Assembly: GCA_001795735.1 (NCBI GenBank)
Contig: MGKQ01000020.1
Location: 1-52,049, forward strand
Length of the DNA: 52,049 bases
Reading direction: 5' to 3'
DNA from: Candidatus Yanofskybacteria bacterium RIFCSPLOWO2_02_FULL_41_13
Lineage (GTDB): Bacteria > Patescibacteriota > Minisyncoccia > 2-02-FULL-40-12 > GWA2-44-9
Within the stretch, counting starts at the first letter, position 1; each line of letters begins with the position of its first letter. Both the position numbers and the translations under genes were made by a program. The notes under the pieces are model-generated. The model made no database searches, was not told the origin of the DNA, and saw only the letters and a program-made list of their open reading frames with translations. Shown here in pieces: positions 33,132 through 39,915 of the stretch.

Positions 33132-33164
33132 AAGTTGACTTTACTATCTTCATAGTGTATAATT
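33132..33164 (+). promoter_or_regulatory. Promoter of the DEAD-box gene (second copy)
   Basis: TTGACT (33135-33140), 17 bp, TATAAT (33158-33163). It is identical over 33 bp to the promoter at 32321. A hairpin (GAAGTTTC with GAAACTTC, about 33177-33199) follows in the leader. Confidence 0.88.
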
Positions 33165-33280
33165 AAGTCCAGACATGAAGTTTCATTTAACGAAACTTCG
33201 ACTCGAAACCTTTGCCTCTAAAATAGGCTTACCGTGTCATTAATAATAATGGCCACATGGGGGATCTCGGGTCATTATTT

Positions 33281-34504
33281 ATGACAACACAAGAAACACC
33301 TAACCGGGGCCTGCCTGCGCAGTCAGGCTTTAACGGTCTTGGTATTGCTCCTGAATTTTTAAAAATTCTTGAGAAAAACAATTTTATTACGCCTACTCCT
33401 ATCCAGCGTCAGGCTATTTTACCGGCAATGGAGGGTAGTGACATAGTTGGTATTGCTCAAACGGGAACGGGGAAAACCCTGGCTTTTGGGTTGCCTTTAT
33501 TGCAGCGTCTCCGAGGTTCAAAGAGCATTGGCTTAATAGTTCTGCCGACACGAGAACTGGCGATACAGGCCGATGAGATGCTTCAGAAGATTGGTCGTTC
33601 ATTAGGCCTTGTGACTGCTGTTCTTATCGGTGGCGAGGGTATGGGAAGGCAGATAATGGCATTGCGTCGCCGGCCGAATATTATAATCGCTACTCCCGGT
33701 CGATTACTTGATCACACTGAACATGGATTAAGATTGGACAATGTCGGAATAGTCATCCTGGATGAAGCTGATCGGATGCTGGATATCGGTTTTGCTCCGC
33801 AGATAAGAAAAATATTGGTCCTTGTTCCGGTCAAACGTCAGACCATGCTTTTCTCGGCGACGATGCCTCCGGAAATAGTTCATCTTGCATCTGCATATAT
33901 GGCTACGCCGGTCAGGGTTGAGGTTGCCCCTACCGGAACGGCGGCTGAGCTTGTAGATCAGGAAATATTTTTAGTAAAGAAAGAGTTAAAATTCAAACTT
34001 TTGGAAGATTTACTCAATGAGTGCCGAGGAACAGTGCTTATTTTTTCTCGCACAAAGCATGGCGCTCGTAAAATATGCTCGGCCATAGGGGATATGGGTT
34101 ATAGGGTTGCCGAGATACATTCCAACCGCTCGCTTGGCCAGAGGAAGGAAGCTTTAGCCGGCTTTAAGTCTGGCAGATATCGTATTTTGGTGGCAACTGA
34201 TATTGCAGCCAGAGGAATTGATGTTCAGGGTATTGAGCTGGTTATAAACTATGACCTTCCTGATAATAGCCATGATTATGTCCATCGAATAGGCCGTACC
34301 GGCCGTGCCGGCGTGATCGGCAGGGCGGTCTCATTTGCTACGCCCGATCAACAGCGGGATGTCAGGGATATAGAAAGGCTTATACGCAAGCAGATACCGG
34401 TCATTCCTCACGGCGATGCAATCTTCTTAAGCGGCGGTACTTCTCGCAGTTTCGGCCGCAACCAGCATATGCGCCGGGCTCCTCGCAAGTGGCGTCGGAT
34501 ATAA
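33281..34504 (+). CDS. DEAD-box RNA helicase
   Basis: This protein of about 407 residues unwinds RNA duplexes with ATP. Canonical motifs are present: Q-motif TPTPIQRQAI, Walker A AQTGTGKT, PTRELA, TPGRLLD, DEAD in VILDEADRMLD, SAT, ARGIDVQGIE and HRIGRTGRAG. It ends in a short basic tail (MRRAPRKWRRI), as in RhlE/cold-shock types, where it aids RNA binding. The start is uncertain: ATG 33281 gives MTTQETPN and ATG 33257 adds eight residues; neither has a clear Shine-Dalgarno. The leader of about 110 nt contains a hairpin, a place for cold or autogenous control. Confidence 0.9.
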   Translation: MTTQETPNRGLPAQSGFNGLGIAPEFLKILEKNNFITPTPIQRQAILPAMEGSDIVGIAQTGTGKTLAFGLPLLQRLRGSKSIGLIVLPTRELAIQADEMLQKIGRSLGLVTAVLIGGEGMGRQIMALRRRPNIIIATPGRLLDHTEHGLRLDNVGIVILDEADRMLDIGFAPQIRKILVLVPVKRQTMLFSATMPPEIVHLASAYMATPVRVEVAPTGTAAELVDQEIFLVKKELKFKLLEDLLNECRGTVLIFSRTKHGARKICSAIGDMGYRVAEIHSNRSLGQRKEALAGFKSGRYRILVATDIAARGIDVQGIELVINYDLPDNSHDYVHRIGRTGRAGVIGRAVSFATPDQQRDVRDIERLIRKQIPVIPHGDAIFLSGGTSRSFGRNQHMRRAPRKWRRI

Positions 34505-34548
34505 ACAAAAAATCTCTTACTTCATGCTAAGTAAGAGATTTTTTGTTT
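34503..34548. terminator. Bidirectional terminator between helicase and obg
   Basis: An 18-bp perfect stem (34503-34520 with 34531-34548) has A-rich and T-rich ends. It closes both convergent genes. Confidence 0.9.
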
Positions 34549-35519
34549 AAGATGTTTATTCTGAGTTTTTGTATTTCCCGAAGTATCTTATTTACTTTTT
34601 GTATTGATTCAAAGTCGTGGATAGACAGAGCCAGAACATTTTTATTTAATTTCTTAAGTTTTGCCAGCTTATTTTTTATATCTTTCTTATCCATCATGTC
34701 CGTCTTGCTCAGGAACAGGTATTCGTCTTTTTTAAGCATGAGTTTATTGTATGCGCTAAGCTCTTTTCTGACTGCCCTGTAATCTTTTACCGGACTTTCG
34801 GATTCAGCCGAAACAAGGTGAAAAAGAATGCGCGTTCTTTCAATATGGCGGAGGAACTTAATTCCAAGCCCTTTGCCTGCGGAGGCCCCCTCTATAAGTC
34901 CGGGAATATCGGCCAGGATTAGGTCATAGAATACACCGAGATGAGGTTCCAGGGTGGTAAAAGGATAATTAGCAACTCGGCTGTTGGCTTGAGTCAGTTC
35001 GTTAATTAGGCTGGATTTTCCGGCATTGGGCAGTCCGATTATGCCCACGTCAGCTATCATTTTAAGCTCTAGCCGGATATTGAATTTTTCTCCGGGTAAA
35101 CCGTATTGGAATCTTCTTGGGCTTGTACTGTGGGGTCCGCGAAATAAGAAGTTTCCCTTTCCCCCATGCCCTCCTTTGGCGACAAGGATCTGTTCACCTA
35201 TATTTATTATTTCATGGTCGGTGTGGGTATCCAGATTATGAATTACGGTTCCGATGGGAACTTTGATAACAAGGTCTTTTCCGGCTGTGCCGTCATTTAA
35301 TTGATGTCTGCCGTTTTTACCGTCCTCGGCCTTAAAAACCTTCTGGTTGCGAAGAGAGTTCAAGGCACCTAGGTCGGATATGCCGATAAAGTAAATATTT
35401 CCTCCGTTTCCGCCGCGACCTCCGGTCGGCCCAAGAGCGCCTTTATTTTTGTTAAAGGAAACAATGCCTCTTCCGCCGTTTCCCGCCTGGACATGGATTG
35501 TCATATCATCTACTATCAT
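34527..35519 (-). CDS. obg: Obg/CgtA family GTPase
   Basis: This 330-residue ribosome-associated GTPase takes part in 50S assembly and stress control. The N-terminal glycine-rich Obg fold starts MIVDDMTIHVQAGNGGRG and continues LGPTGGRGGNGGNIYF. The G domain has G1 GLPNAGKSS, switch region NYPFTTLEPHLG, G3 DIPGLIEGAS and G4-like SKTD. The C-terminal extra domain of some homologues is absent. I start at ATG 35519, since the Obg fold begins there; the open frame upstream runs through a terminator. It is convergent with the RNA helicase and lies downstream of the SWIB gene. Confidence 0.93.
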   Translation of the reverse strand: MIVDDMTIHVQAGNGGRGIVSFNKNKGALGPTGGRGGNGGNIYFIGISDLGALNSLRNQKVFKAEDGKNGRHQLNDGTAGKDLVIKVPIGTVIHNLDTHTDHEIINIGEQILVAKGGHGGKGNFLFRGPHSTSPRRFQYGLPGEKFNIRLELKMIADVGIIGLPNAGKSSLINELTQANSRVANYPFTTLEPHLGVFYDLILADIPGLIEGASAGKGLGIKFLRHIERTRILFHLVSAESESPVKDYRAVRKELSAYNKLMLKKDEYLFLSKTDMMDKKDIKNKLAKLKKLNKNVLALSIHDFESIQKVNKILREIQKLRINILNKKSLT

Positions 35520-35574
35520 GCCGGTTATTCTATCATAGAAACATATATTTCCTAACTGCCAGACAACCGGGTAA

Positions 35575-35605
35575 CTAAAAGGCACCTCTCGGGGGGTGCC
35601 TTTTA
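35575..35605 (-). terminator. Terminator between the SWIB gene and obg
   Basis: CTAAAAGGCACC pairs with GGTGCCTTTTAG around a G/C-rich loop. On the minus strand it follows the SWIB gene and has a run of T within the stem end. Confidence 0.8.
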
Positions 35606-35622
35606 GAGCCATAAGATTTAGG

Positions 35623-35880
35623 CTAGGAGAGATGCTTGGAAACAAGCTTTGCCATCTCAAACATACTGACCGTTGCTTTGCCGCCGAATACCTTTTTCAA
35701 GGCTTCATCAGCATTGATATTCCTCTTATTGACCTTGTCTTGAAGGCCTTTTGCTTTGATATAGACCCAAAGCTTCTTAACCACTTCCGACCTGGGCATA
35801 GGGCCCTGTCCGACTACTGCCGCTAAATCCGAGCTGACGTTCATAGGCTTCATGAACGCAGCATTTGGTTTCCGTGCCAT
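35623..35880 (-). CDS. SWIB/MDM2-domain protein
   Basis: This 85-residue protein consists of a SWIB domain, a small fold best known from eukaryotic chromatin remodelers and MDM2 and also found in chlamydiae and some other bacteria. The key stretch is NVSSDLAAVVGQGPMPRSEVVKKLWVYIKAKGLQ, then NADEALKKVFGGKATVSMFEMAKLVSKHL. I prefer ATG 35880 (MARKPNAAF); an upstream ATG at 35910 would add ten residues. The bacterial role is unclear, with DNA-topology or developmental functions suggested. It has its own terminator. Confidence 0.9.
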   Translation of the reverse strand: MARKPNAAFMKPMNVSSDLAAVVGQGPMPRSEVVKKLWVYIKAKGLQDKVNKRNINADEALKKVFGGKATVSMFEMAKLVSKHLS

Positions 35881-36003
35881 ATGATTATGCAGGGGTCCTA
35901 TCAAAACCACAGTTTATATAATTTTGACAGGATCCCACGTTTATTAATTGTTTATTTAAGCAAGTATACTATAAATTCACAGAAAATACCAGAACCAACC
36001 ATC

Positions 36004-36032
36004 TTGGAGATTTTAAGACCAGATGTTATAAT
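36004..36032 (+). promoter_or_regulatory. Promoter of tRNA-Asn
   Basis: TTGGAG (36004-36009), a 17-bp spacer and a perfect TATAAT (36027-36032) lie 31 bp before the tRNA. Confidence 0.75.
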
Positions 36033-36063
36033 ATATTCGTTGTGTTTTATTAACAAGTTATAT

Positions 36064-36388
36064 TCCGCGGTAGCTCAATGGTAGAGCGGCTCCCTGTGAA
36101 AAAATCGCAGCTTCCTAACGAAAGTTAGGTTGAAACTTTTCGGGATATCGGTGAAGCCCTAACGTAAAGTCGAGGGTAATACCGAGGGAACTGAGCACTC
36201 AATTTGGATATGCTAAAACAATGGCATTAAAGATGCTAATCCAAATTGAGTGCTCAGGCACCGTAGAGACTAGATACCGAAATCCCGTCAGACGAAAGTC
36301 TCGGGAAAGATATAGTCCACGCCACTACGAAAGTTATGGATCATGTGTAAGGAGATGGTTCCAGGTTCGAGTCCTGGCCGCGGAGCCA
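36064..36388 (+). tRNA. tRNA-Asn(GUU) interrupted by a group I intron
   Basis: The 5' exon (36064-36097) gives acceptor TCCGCGG, D-arm GCTC...GAGC and half of the anticodon arm. The 3' exon (36348-36388) gives the rest, T-arm CCAGG/CCTGG, acceptor CCGCGGA, discriminator G and an encoded CCA. Joining the exons makes anticodon loop CTGTTAA with anticodon GTT, reading Asn codons. The intron cuts the anticodon between its second and third bases. The first anticodon-stem pair is G with A, a mismatch. Unspliced reading would suggest GTG (His), but no stem could then form. Confidence 0.93.
36098..36347 (+). ncRNA. Self-splicing group I intron in tRNA-Asn
   Basis: This 250-nt intron has no open frame. 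P1 is formed by exon end CTGT with the internal guide GCAG, giving the U-G pair expected at the 5' splice site. The intron ends in G before TAAGG. P7 is visible as GACTA (36268-36272) with TAGTC (36313-36317), within the conserved AGACTAGATA and AAGATATAGTCC elements. P2 is CCTAAC-GAAA-GTTAGG. An 18-bp perfect stem (36191-36208 with 36240-36257) forms the extended P6. It should self-splice with guanosine. Confidence 0.92.
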
Positions 36389-36394
36389 AGTAGG

Positions 36395-36692
36395 ACTGTC
36401 GGCTAGTTCTAATACTAGATTGAAGGGAGAACGCAAGGTAAAACCTAGCGTTTTTTCTTTTACAGTTGGGTTCTGAAGTAAGTAGTTCAAAAATACCCTT
36501 TGTTCAGCAGGTTCAGAACTTTCAAAGATTGCTTTAGCACGACGGGCAACAGAAAGCACTGATGCTACGGTGGTTTGATAGTCATAATCGGCTTTTGTAT
36601 GTTCTTCAAGTTCAATGTTTGAGAGCTGTATCTTGTCGTGATAGTCTTGATGTTTCTTGTCATAGATGTCCTTAGTAATTCTCCAGTCCAAA
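36395..36692 (-). pseudogene. C-terminal remnant of a serine recombinase
   Basis: About 100 codons match the end of a large serine recombinase: YLDWRITKDIYDKKHQDYHDK, then ARRAKAIFESSEPAEQRVFLNYLLQNPTV and a final strand region TLGFTLRSPFNLVLE. The catalytic domain and zinc ribbon are missing. The frame runs on into the antisense of the tRNA, which is not part of the gene. The upstream end meets a remnant on the other strand near 36690. It is a relic of an element once integrated beside this tRNA. Confidence 0.75.
36430..36456. terminator. Terminator downstream of tRNA-Asn
   Basis: AACGCAAGGT (36430-36439) pairs with ACCTAGCGTT (36443-36452), with an opposed A-A pair, followed by TTTTCTTTT. 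It also falls inside the antisense recombinase remnant. Confidence 0.75.
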
Positions 36693-36917
36693 TACGGAAA
36701 AAGAATTGTAGATAGATACACCTACGGAGCAACTAATAAACACCTAAATATAAAAGGATTTGTAGAAAATTTTGTTGTGCCGGAATTTAATCAAAATGAA
36801 ATAAATCGTGTCAGTAAATTAACAGAGGAAGCCATAAGACAAAGAATGGAGAGTAAGCAAAAACTCAAGGAAGCCAAGGATTTTGTTGAAAGTTTGATTA
36901 AAAAAACAAATAGCTAA
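36690..36917 (+). pseudogene. C-terminal remnant of a type I restriction specificity subunit
   Basis: About 75 codons resemble the distal end of HsdS: SKYGKRIVDRYTYGATNKHLN, then GFVENFVVPEF and a long helix (VSKLTEEAIRQRMESKQKLKEAKDFVESLI) like the conserved spacer helix. Both target-recognition domains are missing, as are HsdM and HsdR. It abuts the recombinase remnant head to head, which suggests a deletion or recombination junction. Confidence 0.55.
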
Positions 36918-36919
36918 AT

Positions 36920-37177
36920 ATGCTACCCAAAGAAGCCACAGAAGAATTTAAGGTATTGTATAAGAAGCATTACGGCCAAGATATTTCTGATGAAGAAGCA
37001 TCTCGTAGGGCCAATAATCTTGTAAATCTATACAAGGTAGTCTATTCTCCGGCAGAACCATCGGAAGAACAGGCAAGGAAAGTCAGTGAGGCCTACGAAA
37101 TTTTATTTGAAGAAGTATTGAAGCAAAGAGAACTAAAAAATTCTAATTTAGGCCGTAATAATGAGAAGGAAGAATAA
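36920..37177 (+). CDS. Small conserved-looking helical protein
   Basis: This 85-residue acidic, mostly helical protein starts 2 nt after the preceding remnant stops. It has no family I recognise. A charged segment KKHYGQDISDEEASRRANNLVNLYKVVY resembles short proteins often seen next to restriction or mobile genes in CPR genomes, from memory only. It overlaps the next gene by 17 nt, so the two are probably cotranslated. Confidence 0.6.
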   Translation: MLPKEATEEFKVLYKKHYGQDISDEEASRRANNLVNLYKVVYSPAEPSEEQARKVSEAYEILFEEVLKQRELKNSNLGRNNEKEE

Positions 37178-37469
37178 GGCCCAATACTATATCCGAGAGT
37201 ATTTTGACCGACCCGTTAGTAAACGGGAATTTTTACAAAACAAGGATAAAGAGGTTAAAAAATCTTGTGTAAGCCAAAAGTATCTCTTGGCAACCAAAAC
37301 CCTATCTAGGGGCAAAATTAAGGCATACGAGAGGCGTGAAATCCTAGTTCCGATATGGCACAAGAGGCGAAAATATTTTATAACAGAAACGGTAATGAAT
37401 CAGTTAAAAATAGATGCCCGGCCGACAGAACGGATTCAACAGCTAGGTCTTTTTAGAAATAATTTATGA
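37161..37469 (+). CDS. Small basic protein of unknown function
   Basis: This 102-residue protein is rich in Lys and Arg (pI clearly basic), with segments YYIREYFDRPVSKREFLQ and REILVPIWHKRRKYFITETVM that could form a beta-rich nucleic-acid-binding fold. It overlaps both neighbours (17 nt upstream, 4 nt downstream), so it belongs to a small operon from 36920 to 37735. I do not recognise it. Confidence 0.6.
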   Translation: MRRKNKAQYYIREYFDRPVSKREFLQNKDKEVKKSCVSQKYLLATKTLSRGKIKAYERREILVPIWHKRRKYFITETVMNQLKIDARPTERIQQLGLFRNNL

Positions 37470-37735
37470 GTTCAATTTATCACAGCGAGGCATTTGTATA
37501 TATTGTCGGGAGTATATGGATGGTGGCCGTAGCTTGGGCGACTATATTAACCGTGCTGTCTAAGAAGTTATCTATCGTAGAAAAAATAGTGATTTGTTTT
37601 GCAATAAGCTTTTCTTTTTATCTGGCGGCATTTGTTGACGATTCTTATTATGAAGATATATTCCCCAATCCAGACCCGGAATATGCCCTAATAAATCCTC
37701 ACCGATTAATTGACACGAAACAATTCTGTTGTTAA
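37466..37735 (+). CDS. Small membrane protein
   Basis: This 89-residue protein has two hydrophobic segments (about residues 10-30 and 38-55) and an acidic tail (DDSYYEDIFPNPDPEY) ending in Cys-Cys. Its ATG overlaps the stop region of the previous gene by 4 nt. No function can be assigned. Confidence 0.55.
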   Translation: MSSIYHSEAFVYIVGSIWMVAVAWATILTVLSKKLSIVEKIVICFAISFSFYLAAFVDDSYYEDIFPNPDPEYALINPHRLIDTKQFCC

Positions 37736-37765
37736 TATATGGCAACGTTCTTTGATTGAGGAGAT

Positions 37766-38014
37766 ATGGAAATGTCAGAACCGAAGAAGACCCTAACTTT
37801 AACTTTTACTCTTGATGAAGTTGAAATGGGCATTCGTAATAAATGGTTGGAAGAACACTCTAAAAAGTGTGCACTTTATGGTCCAGCAACGGCTGGTTGG
37901 TTCGGTAGTCCGTATCACTATGTTTTTACTCCTTGGGGTTGTGGAACTGGCAAAGAGATTAAGTGTAATTGTGGTGAATCCCAGAGCTTAAATGACCCCA
38001 ATGAGGAACTTTGA
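37766..38014 (+). CDS. Small Cys-containing protein of unknown function
   Basis: This 82-residue protein has a charged N terminus and a C-terminal half with five Cys and several aromatic residues (KCALYGPATAGWFGSPYHY, then CGTGKEIKCNCGE), which could bind zinc or form a small beta domain. GAGGAGAT lies just before ATG 37766; the ATG at 37772 is an alternative with better spacing. A terminator follows at 38020. Confidence 0.6.
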   Translation: MEMSEPKKTLTLTFTLDEVEMGIRNKWLEEHSKKCALYGPATAGWFGSPYHYVFTPWGCGTGKEIKCNCGESQSLNDPNEEL

Positions 38015-38019
38015 GTTTT

Positions 38020-38040
38020 GACCCTTGTCGGGGTCTTTTT
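38020..38040 (+). terminator. Terminator
   Basis: GACCC (38020-38024) pairs with GGGTC (38031-38035), followed by a T-tract. Confidence 0.8.
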
Positions 38041-38094
38041 ATTATCCTAAAACAATGCTAATCTATCTCTGGTTCAATTAAAAAGAGGTAAAAT

Positions 38095-38505
38095 ATGGAA
38101 GATTTCTCAAAATACAAAATGAAGGACTATAAACACTGGAGCGTGTTTATTCATCCAAATCAGGGATATTTAGGTCGTTGTGTTGTCTGGTGCAACCGAG
38201 AAGATGCTTTGGATTTTGCCGATGCCACAGAAGAAGAATCCACAGAACTGGTTAAAGTATTGAAGGACTTGAGAGAAGCAGTAAAGAACGCCTTCCAAGC
38301 CGATTGGTTTAACTATGCCTTGCTTGGTAATGAAACGAGACATCTCCATTGTCATTTTATTCCTCGTTATTCTTCAGAAAGAAACTTTGAAGGTATTACG
38401 TTCAGAGATGTCCTTTGGGGACATAATTATAAAACTGACCGAGGTTTTGAAACTCCGCAAGAAGTTCTGGAAAAAATCAAAACCAAATTAGAAGAGAACC
38501 TATAA
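38095..38505 (+). CDS. HIT-family nucleotide hydrolase/transferase
   Basis: This 136-residue protein belongs to the histidine triad superfamily. The signature HLHCHFIPRY (about residues 83-92) gives the HxHxH catalytic set, in which the middle His attacks the alpha phosphate of a nucleotide. HIT enzymes hydrolyse AMP-lysine-type, Ap4A-type or nucleoside phosphoramidate substrates; which one applies here is unclear. The N-terminal WSVFIHPNQGYLGRCVVWC fits the first strands of the fold. AAGAGGTAAAAT is the likely ribosome site. A terminator follows. Confidence 0.82.
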   Translation: MEDFSKYKMKDYKHWSVFIHPNQGYLGRCVVWCNREDALDFADATEEESTELVKVLKDLREAVKNAFQADWFNYALLGNETRHLHCHFIPRYSSERNFEGITFRDVLWGHNYKTDRGFETPQEVLEKIKTKLEENL

Positions 38506-38508
38506 TCC

Positions 38509-38530
38509 AGCTCTACTCGTTAGAGCTTTT
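38509..38530 (+). terminator. Terminator
   Basis: AGCTCT (38509-38514) pairs with AGAGCT (38522-38527), followed by a T-run. Confidence 0.75.
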
Positions 38531-38548
38531 TTGTGGTTAAATCATTTT

Positions 38549-39187
38549 ATGAAGCAAGAAAATAAAAATCTATGCACGCTTTATCTTGTTCGGCACGGAG
38601 AAACTGAATGGAATAAAAGCGGTATTGTAATGGGGCAATCCGACTCTCCACTTACCGAAGCTGGGCTGGAGCAAGCCAAAACAACAGCCCAAGAATTAAA
38701 AGATATTCATTTTGATGCTATTTTTTCTTCTGACCTACACAGAGCCCAAAGAACAGCAGAAATTATTAAACTTGAAAGGCGGTTGGCAATCCAGACATCA
38801 AAGGCATTAAGGGAGAGAACTTATGGAAGCTGGGAAGGCAAAATTGGTGAAGATTACAGAAAGAACTTCCAGCATCTTTTTGACAAGGTGAAACAACTAT
38901 CAGAGAAGGAGGCAAAAAGTTTTAAGTTTGCCGACGACATTGAAAGCGACGAAGAAGTCATTGGCAGGTTTATTACGCAATTAAGAGAAATGGCCATTGC
39001 TTATCCGAGTAAAACAGTCCTCGTTATTACACACGGAGGTTGTATAAGGACATTCTTAATGCACACTGGCTATGTAAAATGGGGCGAACTACCAGTTGGC
39101 TCATTCTCAAATGCTGGCTATGCCAAAATCCAATCTGATGGGGTTGATTTCTTTATCCAAGAGGTTAAGGGTATTAAAAAACAATGA
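38549..39187 (+). CDS. Histidine phosphatase (phosphoglycerate mutase-like)
   Basis: This 212-residue protein is a member of the histidine phosphatase superfamily. The phospho-acceptor motif is LVRHGETEWN near the N terminus. Other catalytic elements are SSDLHRAQRTAEII, LRERTYGSWEG and the second catalytic His in VITHGGCIRTFL. Substrates range from 3-phosphoglycerate to nucleotides and phosphosugars and cannot be told here. I use ATG 38549; six upstream codons run into the terminator. It overlaps the following kinase by 4 nt (ATGA), implying coupled translation and perhaps a salvage pathway with the HIT protein. Confidence 0.87.
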   Translation: MKQENKNLCTLYLVRHGETEWNKSGIVMGQSDSPLTEAGLEQAKTTAQELKDIHFDAIFSSDLHRAQRTAEIIKLERRLAIQTSKALRERTYGSWEGKIGEDYRKNFQHLFDKVKQLSEKEAKSFKFADDIESDEEVIGRFITQLREMAIAYPSKTVLVITHGGCIRTFLMHTGYVKWGELPVGSFSNAGYAKIQSDGVDFFIQEVKGIKKQ

Positions 39188-39774
39188 AAACTATCTTTGT
39201 TGGAGTTGTTGGCCCATCGGGCTCTGGCAAGACAACTCTTTGCAAAAAACTTAAGTTATCTAACAAAAACCACGAGCACATAAGGTTAGATAACTATTTC
39301 AAGCATCCTCGGAATTTTCCGTTAAAATATGGTTTCCGAAATTGGGAAAAACCATCTAACCTTAAATTTGATGTTTTATTGAAGCATTTGAAAGCATTAC
39401 AAAATGGCAAAGAAGTTCATACAAAGTCATTTCCCAAGAAGGCGGGAGCTAGGCCAGAGCTTATAACATTAAAACCTAAGCCCGTTATTCTTATTGAGGG
39501 CTTTATGCTTTTCAAGGACAAGAGAGTGAGGGATATGCTCAATATTAAGATTTATCTGGAAATTCATCCCGAACTAATGCTTAAACGCCGAGCTATTAGA
39601 TTTGGAAAAGCACATATAACAGATTACGATACCAAAGTAGCTATTCCAGAATTTATTAAACACGGCACAGCTCAAAAAAAGTATGCTGATTATATCGTTG
39701 ATGCCACAAGGCCACAGACACAAGTAATTAAAGAGGTTCAAAAAATAGTCAATCAAAACCTTACCAACTCCTAA
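39184..39774 (+). CDS. P-loop kinase, uridine kinase-like
   Basis: This 196-residue kinase has the P-loop GPSGSGKTTLC (about residues 10-20), a DNYFKHPRNFP segment resembling the uridine kinase substrate loop, and PVILIEGFMLF as Walker B region. A lid with KRRAIRFGKAHITDYDTK supplies Arg residues. The fold fits uridine/cytidine or pantothenate-type kinases; nucleoside is the best guess. It is translationally coupled to the phosphatase upstream, making an enzyme pair for phosphate transfer and removal. Confidence 0.78.
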   Translation: MKTIFVGVVGPSGSGKTTLCKKLKLSNKNHEHIRLDNYFKHPRNFPLKYGFRNWEKPSNLKFDVLLKHLKALQNGKEVHTKSFPKKAGARPELITLKPKPVILIEGFMLFKDKRVRDMLNIKIYLEIHPELMLKRRAIRFGKAHITDYDTKVAIPEFIKHGTAQKKYADYIVDATRPQTQVIKEVQKIVNQNLTNS

Positions 39775-39901
39775 CAAAAGCGAATGGCGATGGGCCAGTT
39801 ATGGCCTGTAAAGCAGTTCTGACTTGTCCCAATGCTCGGAGCAAGACACGACATAAAAACCAAAGTTCATAATTCCATTTTTGATTGAGCAACTCAAGGA
39901 G

Positions 39902-39907
39902 TATAAT
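39902..39907 (+). promoter_or_regulatory. -10 box giving a probable leaderless mRNA
   Basis: TATAAT ends 8 nt before the ATG at 39916, so transcription would begin at or within about two bases of the start codon. No Shine-Dalgarno fits between them. Confidence 0.6.
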
Positions 39908-39915
39908 TTGGGTAT

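Noticed and set aside
35519-35660. N-terminal extension of obg to 35660
   Set aside because: The extra 47 codons run through the terminator hairpin and precede the conserved Obg N terminus at 35519.
36064-36140. tRNA-His(GTG) read from the unspliced sequence
   Set aside because: No 3' half of the anticodon arm follows without removing the intron. Splicing gives an Asn anticodon with a fitting acceptor and T-arm.
36341-36394. C-terminal tail of the recombinase remnant (WLRGQDSNLEPSPY)
   Set aside because: It is the antisense translation of the tRNA-Asn 3' end and is a well-known artefact, not protein.
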